The position numbers and the translations under genes were made by a program. Shown here in pieces: positions 18,456-27,275 of a stretch of 64,000 nucleotides of DNA. Under the pieces are notes generated by a model, which had not been told where the DNA came from, did no database searches, and worked only from the letters and a program-made list of their open reading frames with translations. Numbering within the stretch: position 1 is the first letter of the stretch; each line of letters begins with the position of its first letter. The stretch lies in contig JARKVD010000034.1 in the NCBI GenBank assembly GCA_029851835.1, positions 1 through 64,000 on the forward strand. Direction: 5' to 3'. The stretch comes from Clostridium sp. (GTDB taxonomy: Bacteria > Bacillota > Clostridia > Clostridiales > Clostridiaceae).

Positions 18456-19625
18456 ATGTATAAGAAAAGGAACACTTTTTTACCTTATGCTATTCCATTA
18501 ATTGATGAAAATGATATAAATGAAGTAGTTAATACTCTAAAATCAGGATGGGTAGCAAAAGGACCTAGAACAATGGAGTTTGAAAAAAGGTTTGCGGAGT
18601 ATGTTGGCGCAAAATATGCAATAGCTATGAATTCTGCCACAGCAGCTCTGCATATTGCACTTATTGCAGCTGGAATTAAGGCTGGGGATGAAGTAATCAC
18701 CACATCTATGACTTTTGCAGCAACTGTAAATACCATTGTCCATGTTGGAGCAACACCTGTATTTGTAGATATAGATCCTGAAACAGGTTGTATTGATGCT
18801 GATAAGATTGAAGAAAAAATAACTGAGAAAACAAAAGCTATTGTACCAGTTCACTATACAGGTCATGCATGTGATATGGATAAGATTAGAACTATTGCAG
18901 ATAAGTATAATCTTTTTGTTTCAGAAGACGCAGCTCATGCTATCGAAACATATTATAAGGGAAATTTGATTGGGAAAAAAGGTGATTGTGCCAGTTTCAG
19001 TTTTTATGCTACTAAAAATATCTGCACGGGTGAAGGGGGGATACTTACTACCAATCGAGATGATATAGCAGAAAAAGCAAGGGTTATGTCTCTTCATGGA
19101 ATGAGTAGGGCCGCATGGAACAGGTATGGTAAAAGTGGCTCATGGAGGTATGATATAGAATATCTAGGTTTTAAGTATAACATGTTTGATATTCAAGCAG
19201 CTTTAGCTAAGACACAAATGGATAAATTAGATTTTATGCAGGCGAGAAGAAGAGAAATAGTTAAGGCTTATAATGAAGCTTTTAATAAATTAGATGGAGT
19301 AAAGATACCCATAGAAAGAGAGTATACTACTCACTCATGGCATTTATACATTTTAAGGCTAGAATTAGATAAGCTTACTATTGATAGAGATAAGTTTATT
19401 GAATTAATGAGTGAAGCTAATATTGGCACTAGTGTTCACTTTATACCAGTTCATTTGATGAGCTTTTATAGAAATAATTATGGATGTAAGGAGGGTGATC
19501 TTCCACTAACTGAGAAATATTTTGATTCTATAATTTCCCTACCTCTTTATCCAAAGATGACAGACCGAGATGTTAAGGATGTAATTGATGTTGTTACATC
19601 AATAATAAATAATAATTTTAAATAA
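18456..19625 (+). CDS. DegT/DnrJ/EryC1 aminotransferase (PglE/WcfR-like)
   Basis: A PLP-dependent aminotransferase expected to aminate C4 of the UDP-4-keto-6-deoxy sugar made by the membrane dehydratase at 4376. Motifs are NSATAALHIALIAAGIKAGD near 59, FVSEDAAHAIET with the ring-binding Asp at 158, and FYATKNICTGEGG with the Schiff-base Lys at 187. The ATG at 18456 is chosen because GGGAG precedes it by about 8 nt; a GTG at 18447 would sit on top of that signal. It lies next to the initiating sugar transferase, the arrangement seen where the 4-amino sugar is the first residue loaded on the lipid. No acetyltransferase accompanies it. Confidence 0.86.
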   Translation: MYKKRNTFLPYAIPLIDENDINEVVNTLKSGWVAKGPRTMEFEKRFAEYVGAKYAIAMNSATAALHIALIAAGIKAGDEVITTSMTFAATVNTIVHVGATPVFVDIDPETGCIDADKIEEKITEKTKAIVPVHYTGHACDMDKIRTIADKYNLFVSEDAAHAIETYYKGNLIGKKGDCASFSFYATKNICTGEGGILTTNRDDIAEKARVMSLHGMSRAAWNRYGKSGSWRYDIEYLGFKYNMFDIQAALAKTQMDKLDFMQARRREIVKAYNEAFNKLDGVKIPIEREYTTHSWHLYILRLELDKLTIDRDKFIELMSEANIGTSVHFIPVHLMSFYRNNYGCKEGDLPLTEKYFDSIISLPLYPKMTDRDVKDVIDVVTSIINNNFK

Positions 19626-19652
19626 GATGTTTAAAGAATTTAATAATATGAG

Positions 19653-19693
19653 AAAAGGATTGTATTTAGTAAAATATGGTCCTTTATTTTTTT
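19653..19693 (+). terminator. Terminator after the second aminotransferase gene
   Basis: AAAGGA and TCCTTT, extended by wobble pairing of TTGTATTT with AAATATGG, are followed by A and seven Ts. It separates the initiating transferase gene from the main operon. Confidence 0.75.
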
Positions 19694-19769
19694 GCTGAAT
19701 GAATATTATAAGCTTATGGTGACAAGATTAATAATGAATAGGCAGTTAGTTTAGCTAGGAGGATTAAGT

Positions 19770-20420
19770 TTGGAAAAAAGCATAGAGATAAATGTTAAGG
19801 AAAAAGTTGAAAAGAAAAGACTTCAATTTTTTATAAAAAGAATCTTGGACATAATTTTATCTTTCATTGGAATTATAGTATTATTACCAGTATATTTAAT
19901 AGTTTCAATAGCAATAAAATTAGATAGTAAGGGTCCCATCTTATTTAAACAAGTTAGAGTGGGTAAAGATGGGAAAGAATTTATTATTTATAAATTTAGA
20001 ACAATGGAGGTCTCAGCTGAAAGTAAAAGACAGTTAGACATTGATCCAGAAAACATGGATAACTTTATTTTTCAAAGTAAGTTTGATAGTAGAATTACTA
20101 AGGTAGGAAAATATTTAAGAAGCAGCAGTTTAGATGAACTTCCTCAATTATTTAATGTTTTTTGTGGATCAATGAGTTTAGTTGGACCAAGACCTGAAAT
20201 ACCAGATGTGGTTCAGTATTATCCTAAGGCTTATCACCAAAGATTGTTAGTTTTGCCAGGTATAACAGGCCTTGCACAAATAAGTGGAAGAGGAGAAATT
20301 GAATTAGGGAAAACTATATTTTATGATTTAACATATATCAATAACTTTTCTATTTGGTTTGATATTAAAATATTATTTGATACAATAATTAAGGTGTTTA
20401 AAAAAGAGGGAGCATTTTAA
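19770..20420 (+). CDS. Initiating phosphoglycosyl transferase, bacterial sugar transferase family (PglC/WcaJ-like)
   Basis: Transfers a sugar-1-phosphate from UDP-sugar to undecaprenyl phosphate, starting repeat-unit assembly at the membrane. There is one hydrophobic segment at about residues 26-48, then the catalytic domain with KFRTM, the conserved DELPQLFNVFCGSMSLVGPR stretch, and PGITGLAQISGRG. At 216 residues it is the short PglC type without the extra N-terminal helices of WbaP. The start is TTG with AGGAGG 8 nt upstream. It follows the aminotransferase gene across a terminator, so it may have its own promoter. A 4-amino-4,6-dideoxy-HexNAc is the likely donor sugar by context. Confidence 0.87.
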   Translation: MEKSIEINVKEKVEKKRLQFFIKRILDIILSFIGIIVLLPVYLIVSIAIKLDSKGPILFKQVRVGKDGKEFIIYKFRTMEVSAESKRQLDIDPENMDNFIFQSKFDSRITKVGKYLRSSSLDELPQLFNVFCGSMSLVGPRPEIPDVVQYYPKAYHQRLLVLPGITGLAQISGRGEIELGKTIFYDLTYINNFSIWFDIKILFDTIIKVFKKEGAF

Positions 20421-20512
20421 TCATTTTTAAGGTGGTTGCAGGAAGTATTTTGTTTATTGTGTCTGTGATAATACTGCGAAGCATTAAGTTAAAAAATAAC
20501 AAAATTATGATA

Positions 20513-20545
20513 ACCTGTAACAGAAAACTGTTGCAGGTTTTTATT
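20513..20545 (+). terminator. Terminator ending the polysaccharide locus
   Basis: ACCTGTAACAG and CTGTTGCAGGT pair (one wobble) around AAAA and are followed by TTTTATT. Confidence 0.8.
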
Positions 20546-20651
20546 CTATGTACTATAGTGGATATAGGAGTAAAGGTTTACGCAGCTTAAAATGATAGTA
20601 AAAGACAGAATATTCAAATTAAATGATGAAAGAAGTAAAAATATATTTTAT

Positions 20652-20773
20652 ACTATATATGGGAAGATAATTCTCATGTATTTTTAGGGCGTATTCAAGA
20701 TGTAAGAATGAGAAGCTAAATCAAAGATTTAGATTCTCATTTAACCAGATAATAGCTAAACTATATATGGGAA
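20652..20773 (+). repeat. 14-bp direct repeats flanking a hairpin element upstream of hutH
   Basis: ACTATATATGGGAA occurs at 20652-20665 and again at 20760-20773. The repeats bracket the hairpin element at 20703-20743. They may be a duplicated target site, a duplicated regulatory site, or chance in AT-rich sequence. Confidence 0.6.
20703..20743 (+). repeat. Dispersed hairpin element, copy 3
   Basis: AATGAGAA (20707-20714) pairs with TTCTCATT (20734-20741), and inside it CTAAATC pairs with GATTTAG around an AAA loop. The 5' hairpin seen in other copies is absent or eroded. It lies 67 nt before the hutH start. Confidence 0.75.
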
Positions 20774-20809
20774 TACTTACTTAGCTTTGTAACGAAGGGG
20801 GATATGTTA

Positions 20810-22333
20810 ATGAAGAAAGTAATCATCAATGGAAATGACTTAACATTGCAAGATGTGATTAATGTAGCTAGAAATTATTATGAGGTTGAAATTAGTTCTG
20901 AAGCAGAAGCAAGAATCAATAAATCTAGAGAGATAGTTGACAAGATAGTTGCTGAAGATAAAGTTATTTATGGAATAACTACAGGCTTCGGGAAATTTTC
21001 TGATGTGTCAATTTCAGGAGAAGACTGCAAAACACTTCAAAGAAACCTTATTATTTCTCACTCTTGTGGTTTTGGAAATAGGTTAGATTCAGATATAGTA
21101 AGGGCAATTATTTTACTAAGAGCAAATGCTCTTTCAAAGGGATATTCAGGAATCAGATTATCTACGGTTAAAACTTTAATAGCAATGTTAAATAAGGGAG
21201 TTCATCCATGTATTCCAGAAAAAGGATCCTTAGGAGCTTCAGGAGACTTAGCACCATTATCTCATATGGTACTTCCAATGCTTGGAGAAGGTGAAGCAGA
21301 GTATAAAGGGGAAATACTTAGCGGAAAAGTAGCCATGGAGGCAGCAGGAATTCCAACAATTGAATTAATTGCGAAGGAAGGATTAGCGCTAATTAATGGA
21401 ACACAGGTTATGACAGCAATAGGAGCACTAGCTTTATGGGATGGAATAAATCTAGTTAAGAGTGCGGACATAGCTGCAGCACTTACTGTAGAAGCTTTAA
21501 AGGGAGTAAAAGATGCTTTTGATATAAGAACTCATAGTATACGACCTCATGAGGGACAATTAGCTACAGCAAAGAATATCCTTGCATTAGTGGATGGAAG
21601 TTCATTAATTACATCTCAAGGTGAAATTAGAGTTCAAGATGCATATACATTGAGGTGTATACCACAAATTCATGGTGCATCTAAGGATGCATTAAATTAT
21701 GTTATGCATAAGGTTGAAATAGAAATTAATGCAGTTACAGACAATCCTATTGTAACAGAAGAAGGAGACGTAATCTCAGGTGGGAATTTCCATGGACAAC
21801 CTATGGCTTTAGCCTTTGATTTTCTAGGTATTGCCATGAGTGAGTTAGCTAATGTATCAGAAAGAAGACTGGAAAGATTAATAAATTACCAATTGAATGA
21901 TCTTCCAGCTTTCTTAGTTAAGCATGGGGGATTAAACTCAGGCTTTATGATAACTCAATATGCAGCAGCAGCTTTAGTGTCTGAAAATAAAATTCTAGCT
22001 CATCCTGCCAGCGTTGATTCTATTCCTTCTTCAGCAAATCAAGAGGATCATGTCAGCATGGGAACAATAGCTGCAAGAAAGGCAAGAGACATTATAAGAA
22101 ATGTAGAAAGAGTTTTAGCTACTGAAATTTTAGCGGCTTGTCAGGCAATAGATTTTAGAAATGACTTTGTTTTGGGAGCAGGTAGTGTAGTGGCTTATAG
22201 TAAAGTAAGAGAGAAAGTTCAGTTTATTGAGAATGATGTAGTTATGTATAAGGAAATTGATAAGGTAACAGACCTTGTTCGCAGTGGAGAGATATCACAA
22301 GCTGTTGAAGAAAAGGTAAAAATAAATTTTTAA
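20810..22333 (+). CDS. hutH: Histidine ammonia-lyase
   Basis: Deaminates L-histidine to urocanate, the first step of histidine utilisation. The Ala-Ser-Gly triplet that forms the MIO prosthetic group is at residues 143-145 in GSLGASGDLAPLSH, the position typical of the family. YGITTGFGKFS near the N-terminus and SSANQEDHVSMG in the C-terminal half are also conserved in this family. The 507-residue length matches HutH. The ATG at 20810 has a better distance from AAGGGGG than the ATG at 20804. It heads a compact gene set ending with fchA; urocanase (hutU), needed for the second step, is not present in the window. Confidence 0.95.
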   Translation: MKKVIINGNDLTLQDVINVARNYYEVEISSEAEARINKSREIVDKIVAEDKVIYGITTGFGKFSDVSISGEDCKTLQRNLIISHSCGFGNRLDSDIVRAIILLRANALSKGYSGIRLSTVKTLIAMLNKGVHPCIPEKGSLGASGDLAPLSHMVLPMLGEGEAEYKGEILSGKVAMEAAGIPTIELIAKEGLALINGTQVMTAIGALALWDGINLVKSADIAAALTVEALKGVKDAFDIRTHSIRPHEGQLATAKNILALVDGSSLITSQGEIRVQDAYTLRCIPQIHGASKDALNYVMHKVEIEINAVTDNPIVTEEGDVISGGNFHGQPMALAFDFLGIAMSELANVSERRLERLINYQLNDLPAFLVKHGGLNSGFMITQYAAAALVSENKILAHPASVDSIPSSANQEDHVSMGTIAARKARDIIRNVERVLATEILAACQAIDFRNDFVLGAGSVVAYSKVREKVQFIENDVVMYKEIDKVTDLVRSGEISQAVEEKVKINF

Positions 22334-22370
22334 TATTATAAAGGTTACTTAATAATTAGGAGGGTTTACC

Positions 22371-23267
22371 ATGGGAAGAATAGTTGAATGTATACCAAAC
22401 TTTAGCGAAGGAAGAGACTTAGAGAAGGTTGAAACAGTTGTTAATGTATTTAGAGGAGTTCAAGGTGTAAAGCTTCTTGATTATTCAAGCGATGCTGACC
22501 ATAATAGAACAGTTGTTACTGTAGTTGGAGAACCTGAAGCATTAGAAGCTGCAATTATCAATATGGCGGAAAAGGTATATGAAAATATAGATATGAGTAA
22601 GCATTCAGGAGGACATCCAAGAATGGGAGCTTTAGATGTTGTCCCATTTGTACCTATTGACGGAGTTACAATGGAGGAATGTGTGGAAATAGCTAATAGA
22701 GTTGGAAAAATTATAGGTGAGCGTTTTAACATACCAGTATACCTTTATGAAAAGGCTGCAACGGCAGCTCATAGAGAAAATTTAGCAACAGTTAGAAAAG
22801 GGCAATATGAAGGTTTCTTCAATAAAATAAAGGAAGTTGATTGGGCACCGGATTATGGTCCATCTGAAGTAAATGTACAAGGTGGATGTGTTGCAGTTGG
22901 TGCTAGACAGCCATTGGTTGCTTTCAATGTAAACTTAGGCACAGATAATGTACAAATAGCAGATACTATTGCTAAAACAGTTAGACATATTGGTGGAGGT
23001 CTAAGATTTGTCAAGGCTATGGGAGTTAAATTGGAGGATAGAAATATAGCTCAAGTTTCAATGAATCTAGTAAACTATGAGAAAACAGCAGTTTATAGAG
23101 CTTTTGAAATGGTAAAAATGGAAGCTAAGCGTTATGGAGTTCCTGTTATAGGTAGTGAGGTAATTGGGCTTATACCAATGGCTGCTTTAATAAGTTCAGC
23201 AGAATATTATCTTCAAATTGAGAATTTCTCTATGAGTCAAGTTCTTGAAAAGAGAATGAGCGAATAA
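22371..23267 (+). CDS. ftcD: Glutamate formimidoyltransferase
   Basis: Transfers the formimino group of N-formimino-L-glutamate to tetrahydrofolate, giving glutamate. The N-terminus RIVECIPNFSEGRD is a family hallmark, followed by DADHNRTVVTVVG, HSGGHPRMGALDVVPF and VGARQPLVAFNVNL. At 298 residues it is the single-domain bacterial form; the cyclodeaminase that is fused in animals is here a separate gene (24644). AGGAGGG precedes the ATG by about 8 nt. It follows hutH by 37 nt and is presumably in the same operon. Confidence 0.94.
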   Translation: MGRIVECIPNFSEGRDLEKVETVVNVFRGVQGVKLLDYSSDADHNRTVVTVVGEPEALEAAIINMAEKVYENIDMSKHSGGHPRMGALDVVPFVPIDGVTMEECVEIANRVGKIIGERFNIPVYLYEKAATAAHRENLATVRKGQYEGFFNKIKEVDWAPDYGPSEVNVQGGCVAVGARQPLVAFNVNLGTDNVQIADTIAKTVRHIGGGLRFVKAMGVKLEDRNIAQVSMNLVNYEKTAVYRAFEMVKMEAKRYGVPVIGSEVIGLIPMAALISSAEYYLQIENFSMSQVLEKRMSE

Positions 23268-23358
23268 AATTAATGGTGGTGGTCATAGGTGAAATGATAG
23301 AAGCTATTTTTATAGATGAAGCTTATGATTCCAACTAATTTTATAGGGGGAACAAACT

Positions 23359-24606
23359 ATGTATATAATCATAAAAAATATAGATTGCTTGGTAACATGT
23401 GGAGGAGAAGGTAGAAAAGCTGGAACTAACATGAGAGATGCAGGCATAATAGAAAATGGATATGTGGTTATTGAAAGTGGTAAGATTAAAGCTTTTGGTA
23501 GTGGTGAGGGCTATTTAGAATATCAAAAGGAATATTCTAAGGTTATAGATGGCAGAGGAAAGACTGTAACTCCAGGGCTTGTGGATCCTCATACACACCT
23601 TGTTTATGCAGGAAGCAGAGAGAATGAGCTTCCAATGAAATTAAACAAGGTAGGGTATATAGAAATATTAAATAGCGGTGGGGGAATATTAAGCACTGTT
23701 AGGAATACACGTGAAGCTTCAATAGAAGAGTTAGTTAAGGTGAGCAAAAAGCGATTAGATATAATGCTAAAACATGGAACAACTACTGTTGAAAGTAAAT
23801 CAGGTTATGGTCTTGATTTAGAAACTGAAAGAAAGCTTTTAAAGGTAAACAAAATTTTAAATGAGGAACATGAAATTGATATTGTATCTACATTTATGGG
23901 AGCCCATGCCATTCCTCCAGAATTTAAGGAAAATAGGGAAGATTTTATGGATGCCCTGATTAATGATATGATTCCTAAAATCGCAAAGGAGAATCTAGCT
24001 GAATTTATAGATTGCTTCTGCGAAGAAGGAGTATTTTCTACTGAAGAGACAGAGAGAATTCTTAGGGCTGGAGAAGAGCATGGATTTAAGTTGAAACTTC
24101 ATGGAGATGAAGTGGAGTCCATAGGTGGAGCAGAGCTTGCTGGAAAACTAAAATGTATTTCAGCAGAGCACTTAATTGCTGCTTCTGATGAAGGAATTAA
24201 GGCTTTAAGTGACAATAATGTTGTAGCGGTGTTATTACCTTCAACTGCATTTTATTTAATGGTAGGAAGTTTTGCAAGGGCTAGAGATATGATTGATGCA
24301 GGAGTTACGGTGGCTTTAGCAACCGATTGTAATCCAGGAACATCTCCAACAGAGTCTCTTCAAGCTGTAATGACCTTTGCCTGCTTTGGTATGAGAATGC
24401 TTCCAGAGGAGATTATTAATGCAATGACAATCAATGCAGCCTGTGCAATAAATAGAGAAAAGGAAGTTGGATCTATTGAAGTTGGAAAGAAAGCAGATAT
24501 CGCAATATTTAATAGTCCAAATTTAAATTATTTAATTTATCATTTTGGTATTAATGCTATAGACACAGTTATAAAAGATGGTAAGATAGTAGTTAGTAAT
24601 TTATAG
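23359..24606 (+). CDS. hutI: Imidazolonepropionase
   Basis: A metal-dependent amidohydrolase opening the imidazolone ring of 4-imidazolone-5-propanoate to formiminoglutamate. The metal-binding HTH lies in LVDPHTHLVYAGSREN, with further conserved pieces LKLHGDEVESIGGAEL and ATDCNPGTSPTESLQ. The 415-residue length is normal. GGGGG lies about 8 nt before the ATG. It sits between ftcD and fchA, so the three downstream steps of the pathway are together while its substrate-producing enzyme urocanase is missing here. Confidence 0.94.
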   Translation: MYIIIKNIDCLVTCGGEGRKAGTNMRDAGIIENGYVVIESGKIKAFGSGEGYLEYQKEYSKVIDGRGKTVTPGLVDPHTHLVYAGSRENELPMKLNKVGYIEILNSGGGILSTVRNTREASIEELVKVSKKRLDIMLKHGTTTVESKSGYGLDLETERKLLKVNKILNEEHEIDIVSTFMGAHAIPPEFKENREDFMDALINDMIPKIAKENLAEFIDCFCEEGVFSTEETERILRAGEEHGFKLKLHGDEVESIGGAELAGKLKCISAEHLIAASDEGIKALSDNNVVAVLLPSTAFYLMVGSFARARDMIDAGVTVALATDCNPGTSPTESLQAVMTFACFGMRMLPEEIINAMTINAACAINREKEVGSIEVGKKADIAIFNSPNLNYLIYHFGINAIDTVIKDGKIVVSNL

Positions 24607-24643
24607 TTAAATAAATTAAAAGTTGAAATGAGGAGGATAAATT

Positions 24644-25279
24644 ATGTTAGATAAAATGCATGTTAATGAATTTATAAATGAGCTTGCTTCCAATTCACCA
24701 GCACCAGGAGGTGGAAGTGTTGCTGCATTATGTGGTTCTCTTGGAGCTGCGTTAACTTCAATGGTATTTAGCTTAACTGTTGGAAAAAAGGCTTATTTAG
24801 CTTTGGGAGAAGCAGAGAGAGCTTCAGTTGATGCTGGACTAGTAAAGGCTAATGAGTTAAAGGATGAATTTTTAAACCTTATGAATGAAGATACAGAGGT
24901 TTTCAATAAGCTTATGGCAGCTTTTAAAATGCCTAAGGAGACAGAAGAAGAAAAGGCAGAAAGAAGCGAAGTAATCCAAGAAGCATATAAGGCTGCAACC
25001 AATGTACCTTTAGAAGTAGCAAGAAAAGCATATGATATCTATGAAATCATAGAGATTGCCATTGATCATGGTAATAAAAATGCTATATCTGACGCAGGAG
25101 TAGCAGCATTACTTGCACAAGCCACTATTGAAGGGGCTATAATGAATGTTAAAATTAATCTTGGTTCTATAAAAGATGAAGAATTTACTTCAGCATTAAG
25201 AGAAGAGATTAGGGTTATAAGTGAAGATGGTATGAGGTTACAACAGGAAATTCTTGCAGTTGTAAATGAACATATATAA
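24644..25279 (+). CDS. fchA: Formimidoyltetrahydrofolate cyclodeaminase
   Basis: Releases ammonia from 5-formimino-THF to give 5,10-methenyl-THF, feeding the one-carbon pool. The N-terminal signature FINELASNSPAPGGGSVAAL and the all-helical remainder fit the FTCD_C/FchA family; 211 residues is the expected size. AGGAGG lies 8 nt before the ATG. It is the last gene of the hut set and is followed by a terminator, which supports one hutH-ftcD-hutI-fchA transcript. Confidence 0.93.
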   Translation: MLDKMHVNEFINELASNSPAPGGGSVAALCGSLGAALTSMVFSLTVGKKAYLALGEAERASVDAGLVKANELKDEFLNLMNEDTEVFNKLMAAFKMPKETEEEKAERSEVIQEAYKAATNVPLEVARKAYDIYEIIEIAIDHGNKNAISDAGVAALLAQATIEGAIMNVKINLGSIKDEEFTSALREEIRVISEDGMRLQQEILAVVNEHI

Positions 25280-25295
25280 TAGAATAAAAAAATTA

Positions 25296-25330
25296 AAAAA
25301 CTCAGCTTATAATTAAAGCTGGGTTTTTAT
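25296..25330 (+). terminator. Terminator of the hut operon
   Basis: AACTCAGCTT and AAGCTGGGTT pair (one wobble) around a short AT loop and run into TTTTT. Confidence 0.85.
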
Positions 25331-25528
25331 GTTTTTTAGGAGAAAGGTTTAATAATGTAGAATAAGCTGAAAACATGGGTGTGAGTATAAAAAAAAGTCG
25401 TAATATGACTTAAATTTCTGAAAAAAATCTTGGGAAAAACTGTAACAGAATTTAAAAATGGTGTATAATGGATTTAGTATTCTAAATGGAAAAATTGGTA
25501 ATATATATAATAGGTTGGAGGGACGTAT

Positions 25529-25864
25529 ATGATACTTAGATTTGAGCCTTTGGACGATAAGGTTGTGGTTGCCTTAGTAGGTGAACTTGATCATCATAAT
25601 GCAGAGGAAGTTAGAATTAGAGTAGATGATATTTTAGATAATCACAGCTATAAGACTCTTATCTTTAACTTTGAAGGTGTAAATTTTATGGATAGTTCAG
25701 GAATAGGAGCTGTAATAGGGAGATATAAGAAGATGTCTTTAAGAGGCGGCAAGGTTTGTATCACAAATGTTAGACCTGCTGTAAAAAGAATATTTGAATT
25801 ATCAGGTATGTTTAAAATAATTTCAATATATGATGATGTAGAAGAAGCACTAAAGAATGCTTAG
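25529..25864 (+). CDS. spoIIAA: Anti-sigma F factor antagonist SpoIIAA
   Basis: A STAS-domain protein that, when unphosphorylated, binds SpoIIAB and frees sigma F in the forespore. The phosphorylation loop NFMDSSGIGAVIGRY (serines at 56-57) is intact, and the 111-residue length is normal. A good GGAGG lies before the ATG. It is the first gene of spoIIAA-spoIIAB-sigF. A TATAAT-like element at about 25465 lies upstream but I could not match a convincing sigma H promoter. Confidence 0.94.
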   Translation: MILRFEPLDDKVVVALVGELDHHNAEEVRIRVDDILDNHSYKTLIFNFEGVNFMDSSGIGAVIGRYKKMSLRGGKVCITNVRPAVKRIFELSGMFKIISIYDDVEEALKNA

Positions 25865-25881
25865 GGGAGGATTGAAAAGTT

Positions 25882-26313
25882 ATGGAGAATAGAATGAAAG
25901 TTGAATTTACTAGCTTATCAAGAAATGAAAGCTTTGCCAGAGTAGTTATTTCAGCCTTTGCTGCACAGCTTGACCCAACCCTAGATGAGATTAGTGATAT
26001 TAAAACTGCTGTGTCTGAAGCTGTTACTAATGCTATAATTCATGGATATGGAGAAGAAAGTGAAGAGCAGGTTGTAAAGCTTGAAGCATCAATTATTGGC
26101 AATGTGTTAGAGGTTAAGGTAATTGATGAAGGTAAAGGAATTGACAATGTAGATGTAGCTAGACAGCCACTATATACTTCTAGACCTGATTTAGAAAGAT
26201 CGGGTATGGGATTTACTGTTATGGAAACTTTCATGGATGAATTACAGGTTGTATCTGAAGTAGGTGTTGGAACAACAGTTATAATGAAGAAAGTTTTTAA
26301 CTCAGTAGTGTAG
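25882..26313 (+). CDS. spoIIAB: Anti-sigma F factor SpoIIAB
   Basis: A GHKL-type ATP-binding serine kinase that sequesters sigma F and phosphorylates SpoIIAA. The N-box [17 protein letters not shown], the G1 box [10 protein letters not shown] and the G2 box SGMGFTVME are all visible. A length of 143 residues matches the family. It starts 18 nt after spoIIAA and ends 9 nt before sigF, as expected for the conserved operon in which the three proteins are made together. Confidence 0.95.
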   Translation: MENRMKVEFTSLSRNESFARVVISAFAAQLDPTLDEISDIKTAVSEAVTNAIIHGYGEESEEQVVKLEASIIGNVLEVKVIDEGKGIDNVDVARQPLYTSRPDLERSGMGFTVMETFMDELQVVSEVGVGTTVIMKKVFNSVV

Positions 26314-26321
26314 GTGACAAT

Positions 26322-27077
26322 ATGAGTGATAAAGTTCATAGAAGTAATGGTTATAATTATGATGATAATAAGGAGCTTATAAGAAAAGCTAAAGCGGGAG
26401 ATAATCTTGCACTAGACCTACTAACAGAGATGAATCTTCCACTTGTATCATCCATTAGCAAGAAGTTCCTCAATCGCGGCTATGAATATGATGATATTTT
26501 TCAAATTGGATGTATAGGCTTAGTAAAAGCTATAAATAATTTCGATGATAATTTTAATGTAAAATTTTCTACTTATGCAGTACCAATGATTATAGGGGAA
26601 ATAAAAAGATTTTTAAGAGATGATGGAATGATAAAGGTGAGCCGTAGTGTAAAAAACACTGCGCGCAAGCTCCATTATGATAAAGATGCATTAACAAAGG
26701 TATTGGGAAGGGAACCAACCCTAGAAGAATTATCGGAATATTCGAAAGTTGACAAGGAGGATATCATTACAGCTTTAGAGTCTGCAAATAGTCTTCAATA
26801 TTTATATGATACAATTCACCAGGATGATGGTGCACCAGTATTGCTTATAGATAAAATTAGTGAAGATTGTGAAGAAGATAATGATGTTATAGATAAGATA
26901 GCTCTTAAAGAAGCCTTGGCTACATTAGATGTTAAATCGCGGCAGATTATTATACTGCGGTATTTTAAAGATAAAACACAGATTCAGGTTGCAAAAATGC
27001 TTGGTATAAGCCAAGTTCAAGTATCTAGAATAGAGAAAAAGGTTCTTAAGATAATGAAGGATAGGCTTACTGGCTAA
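26322..27077 (+). CDS. sigF: RNA polymerase sigma-F factor
   Basis: The first forespore-specific sigma factor of sporulation. Region 2 shows NLPLVSSISKKFLNRGYEYDD, the polymerase-binding DIFQIGCIGLVKAINNFD and FSTYAVPMIIGEIKRFLRDD; regions 3 and 4 follow with a C-terminal helix-turn-helix (TQIQVAKMLGISQVQVSRIE). At 251 residues it is the usual length. The position after spoIIAB separates it from sigma G, which is closely similar in sequence. A terminator follows before spoVAC. Confidence 0.95.
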   Translation: MSDKVHRSNGYNYDDNKELIRKAKAGDNLALDLLTEMNLPLVSSISKKFLNRGYEYDDIFQIGCIGLVKAINNFDDNFNVKFSTYAVPMIIGEIKRFLRDDGMIKVSRSVKNTARKLHYDKDALTKVLGREPTLEELSEYSKVDKEDIITALESANSLQYLYDTIHQDDGAPVLLIDKISEDCEEDNDVIDKIALKEALATLDVKSRQIIILRYFKDKTQIQVAKMLGISQVQVSRIEKKVLKIMKDRLTG

Positions 27078-27098
27078 TGAAAAATGAAAAATCAAAGT

Positions 27099-27166
27099 GG
27101 AAATCCAGGTATGATATACTCCTTGTCAAGTAGACGGGGATGTTCAGTATGCTGGATTTCTTTTTT
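27099..27166 (+). terminator. Terminator of the spoIIA operon
   Basis: GGAAATCCAG and CTGGATTTC pair around a long loop that contains a second partial stem (CTCC with GGGG), followed by six Ts. It separates the early spoIIA operon from the later spoVA genes. Confidence 0.75.
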
Positions 27167-27275
27167 ATTATGACTCTTTTGTATTGATTTTGTTTATTTT
27201 TTTATGTTTTGCAGATACTAATTATAATTGCTTTTAGTAATGTAAATGAATGAAGTTTATAAAGGAGGAGTGTAT

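Noticed and set aside
20432-20590. 53-codon GTG-initiated frame with a hydrophobic start, read after the sugar transferase gene
   Set aside because: It reads through the terminator hairpin at 20513-20545 and has no convincing ribosome site; likely chance.
25440-25528. Sigma H or Spo0A-controlled promoter of the spoIIA operon
   Set aside because: A TATAAT box is visible at about 25465 but no sigma H boxes or Spo0A box could be matched with confidence, so no feature is given.
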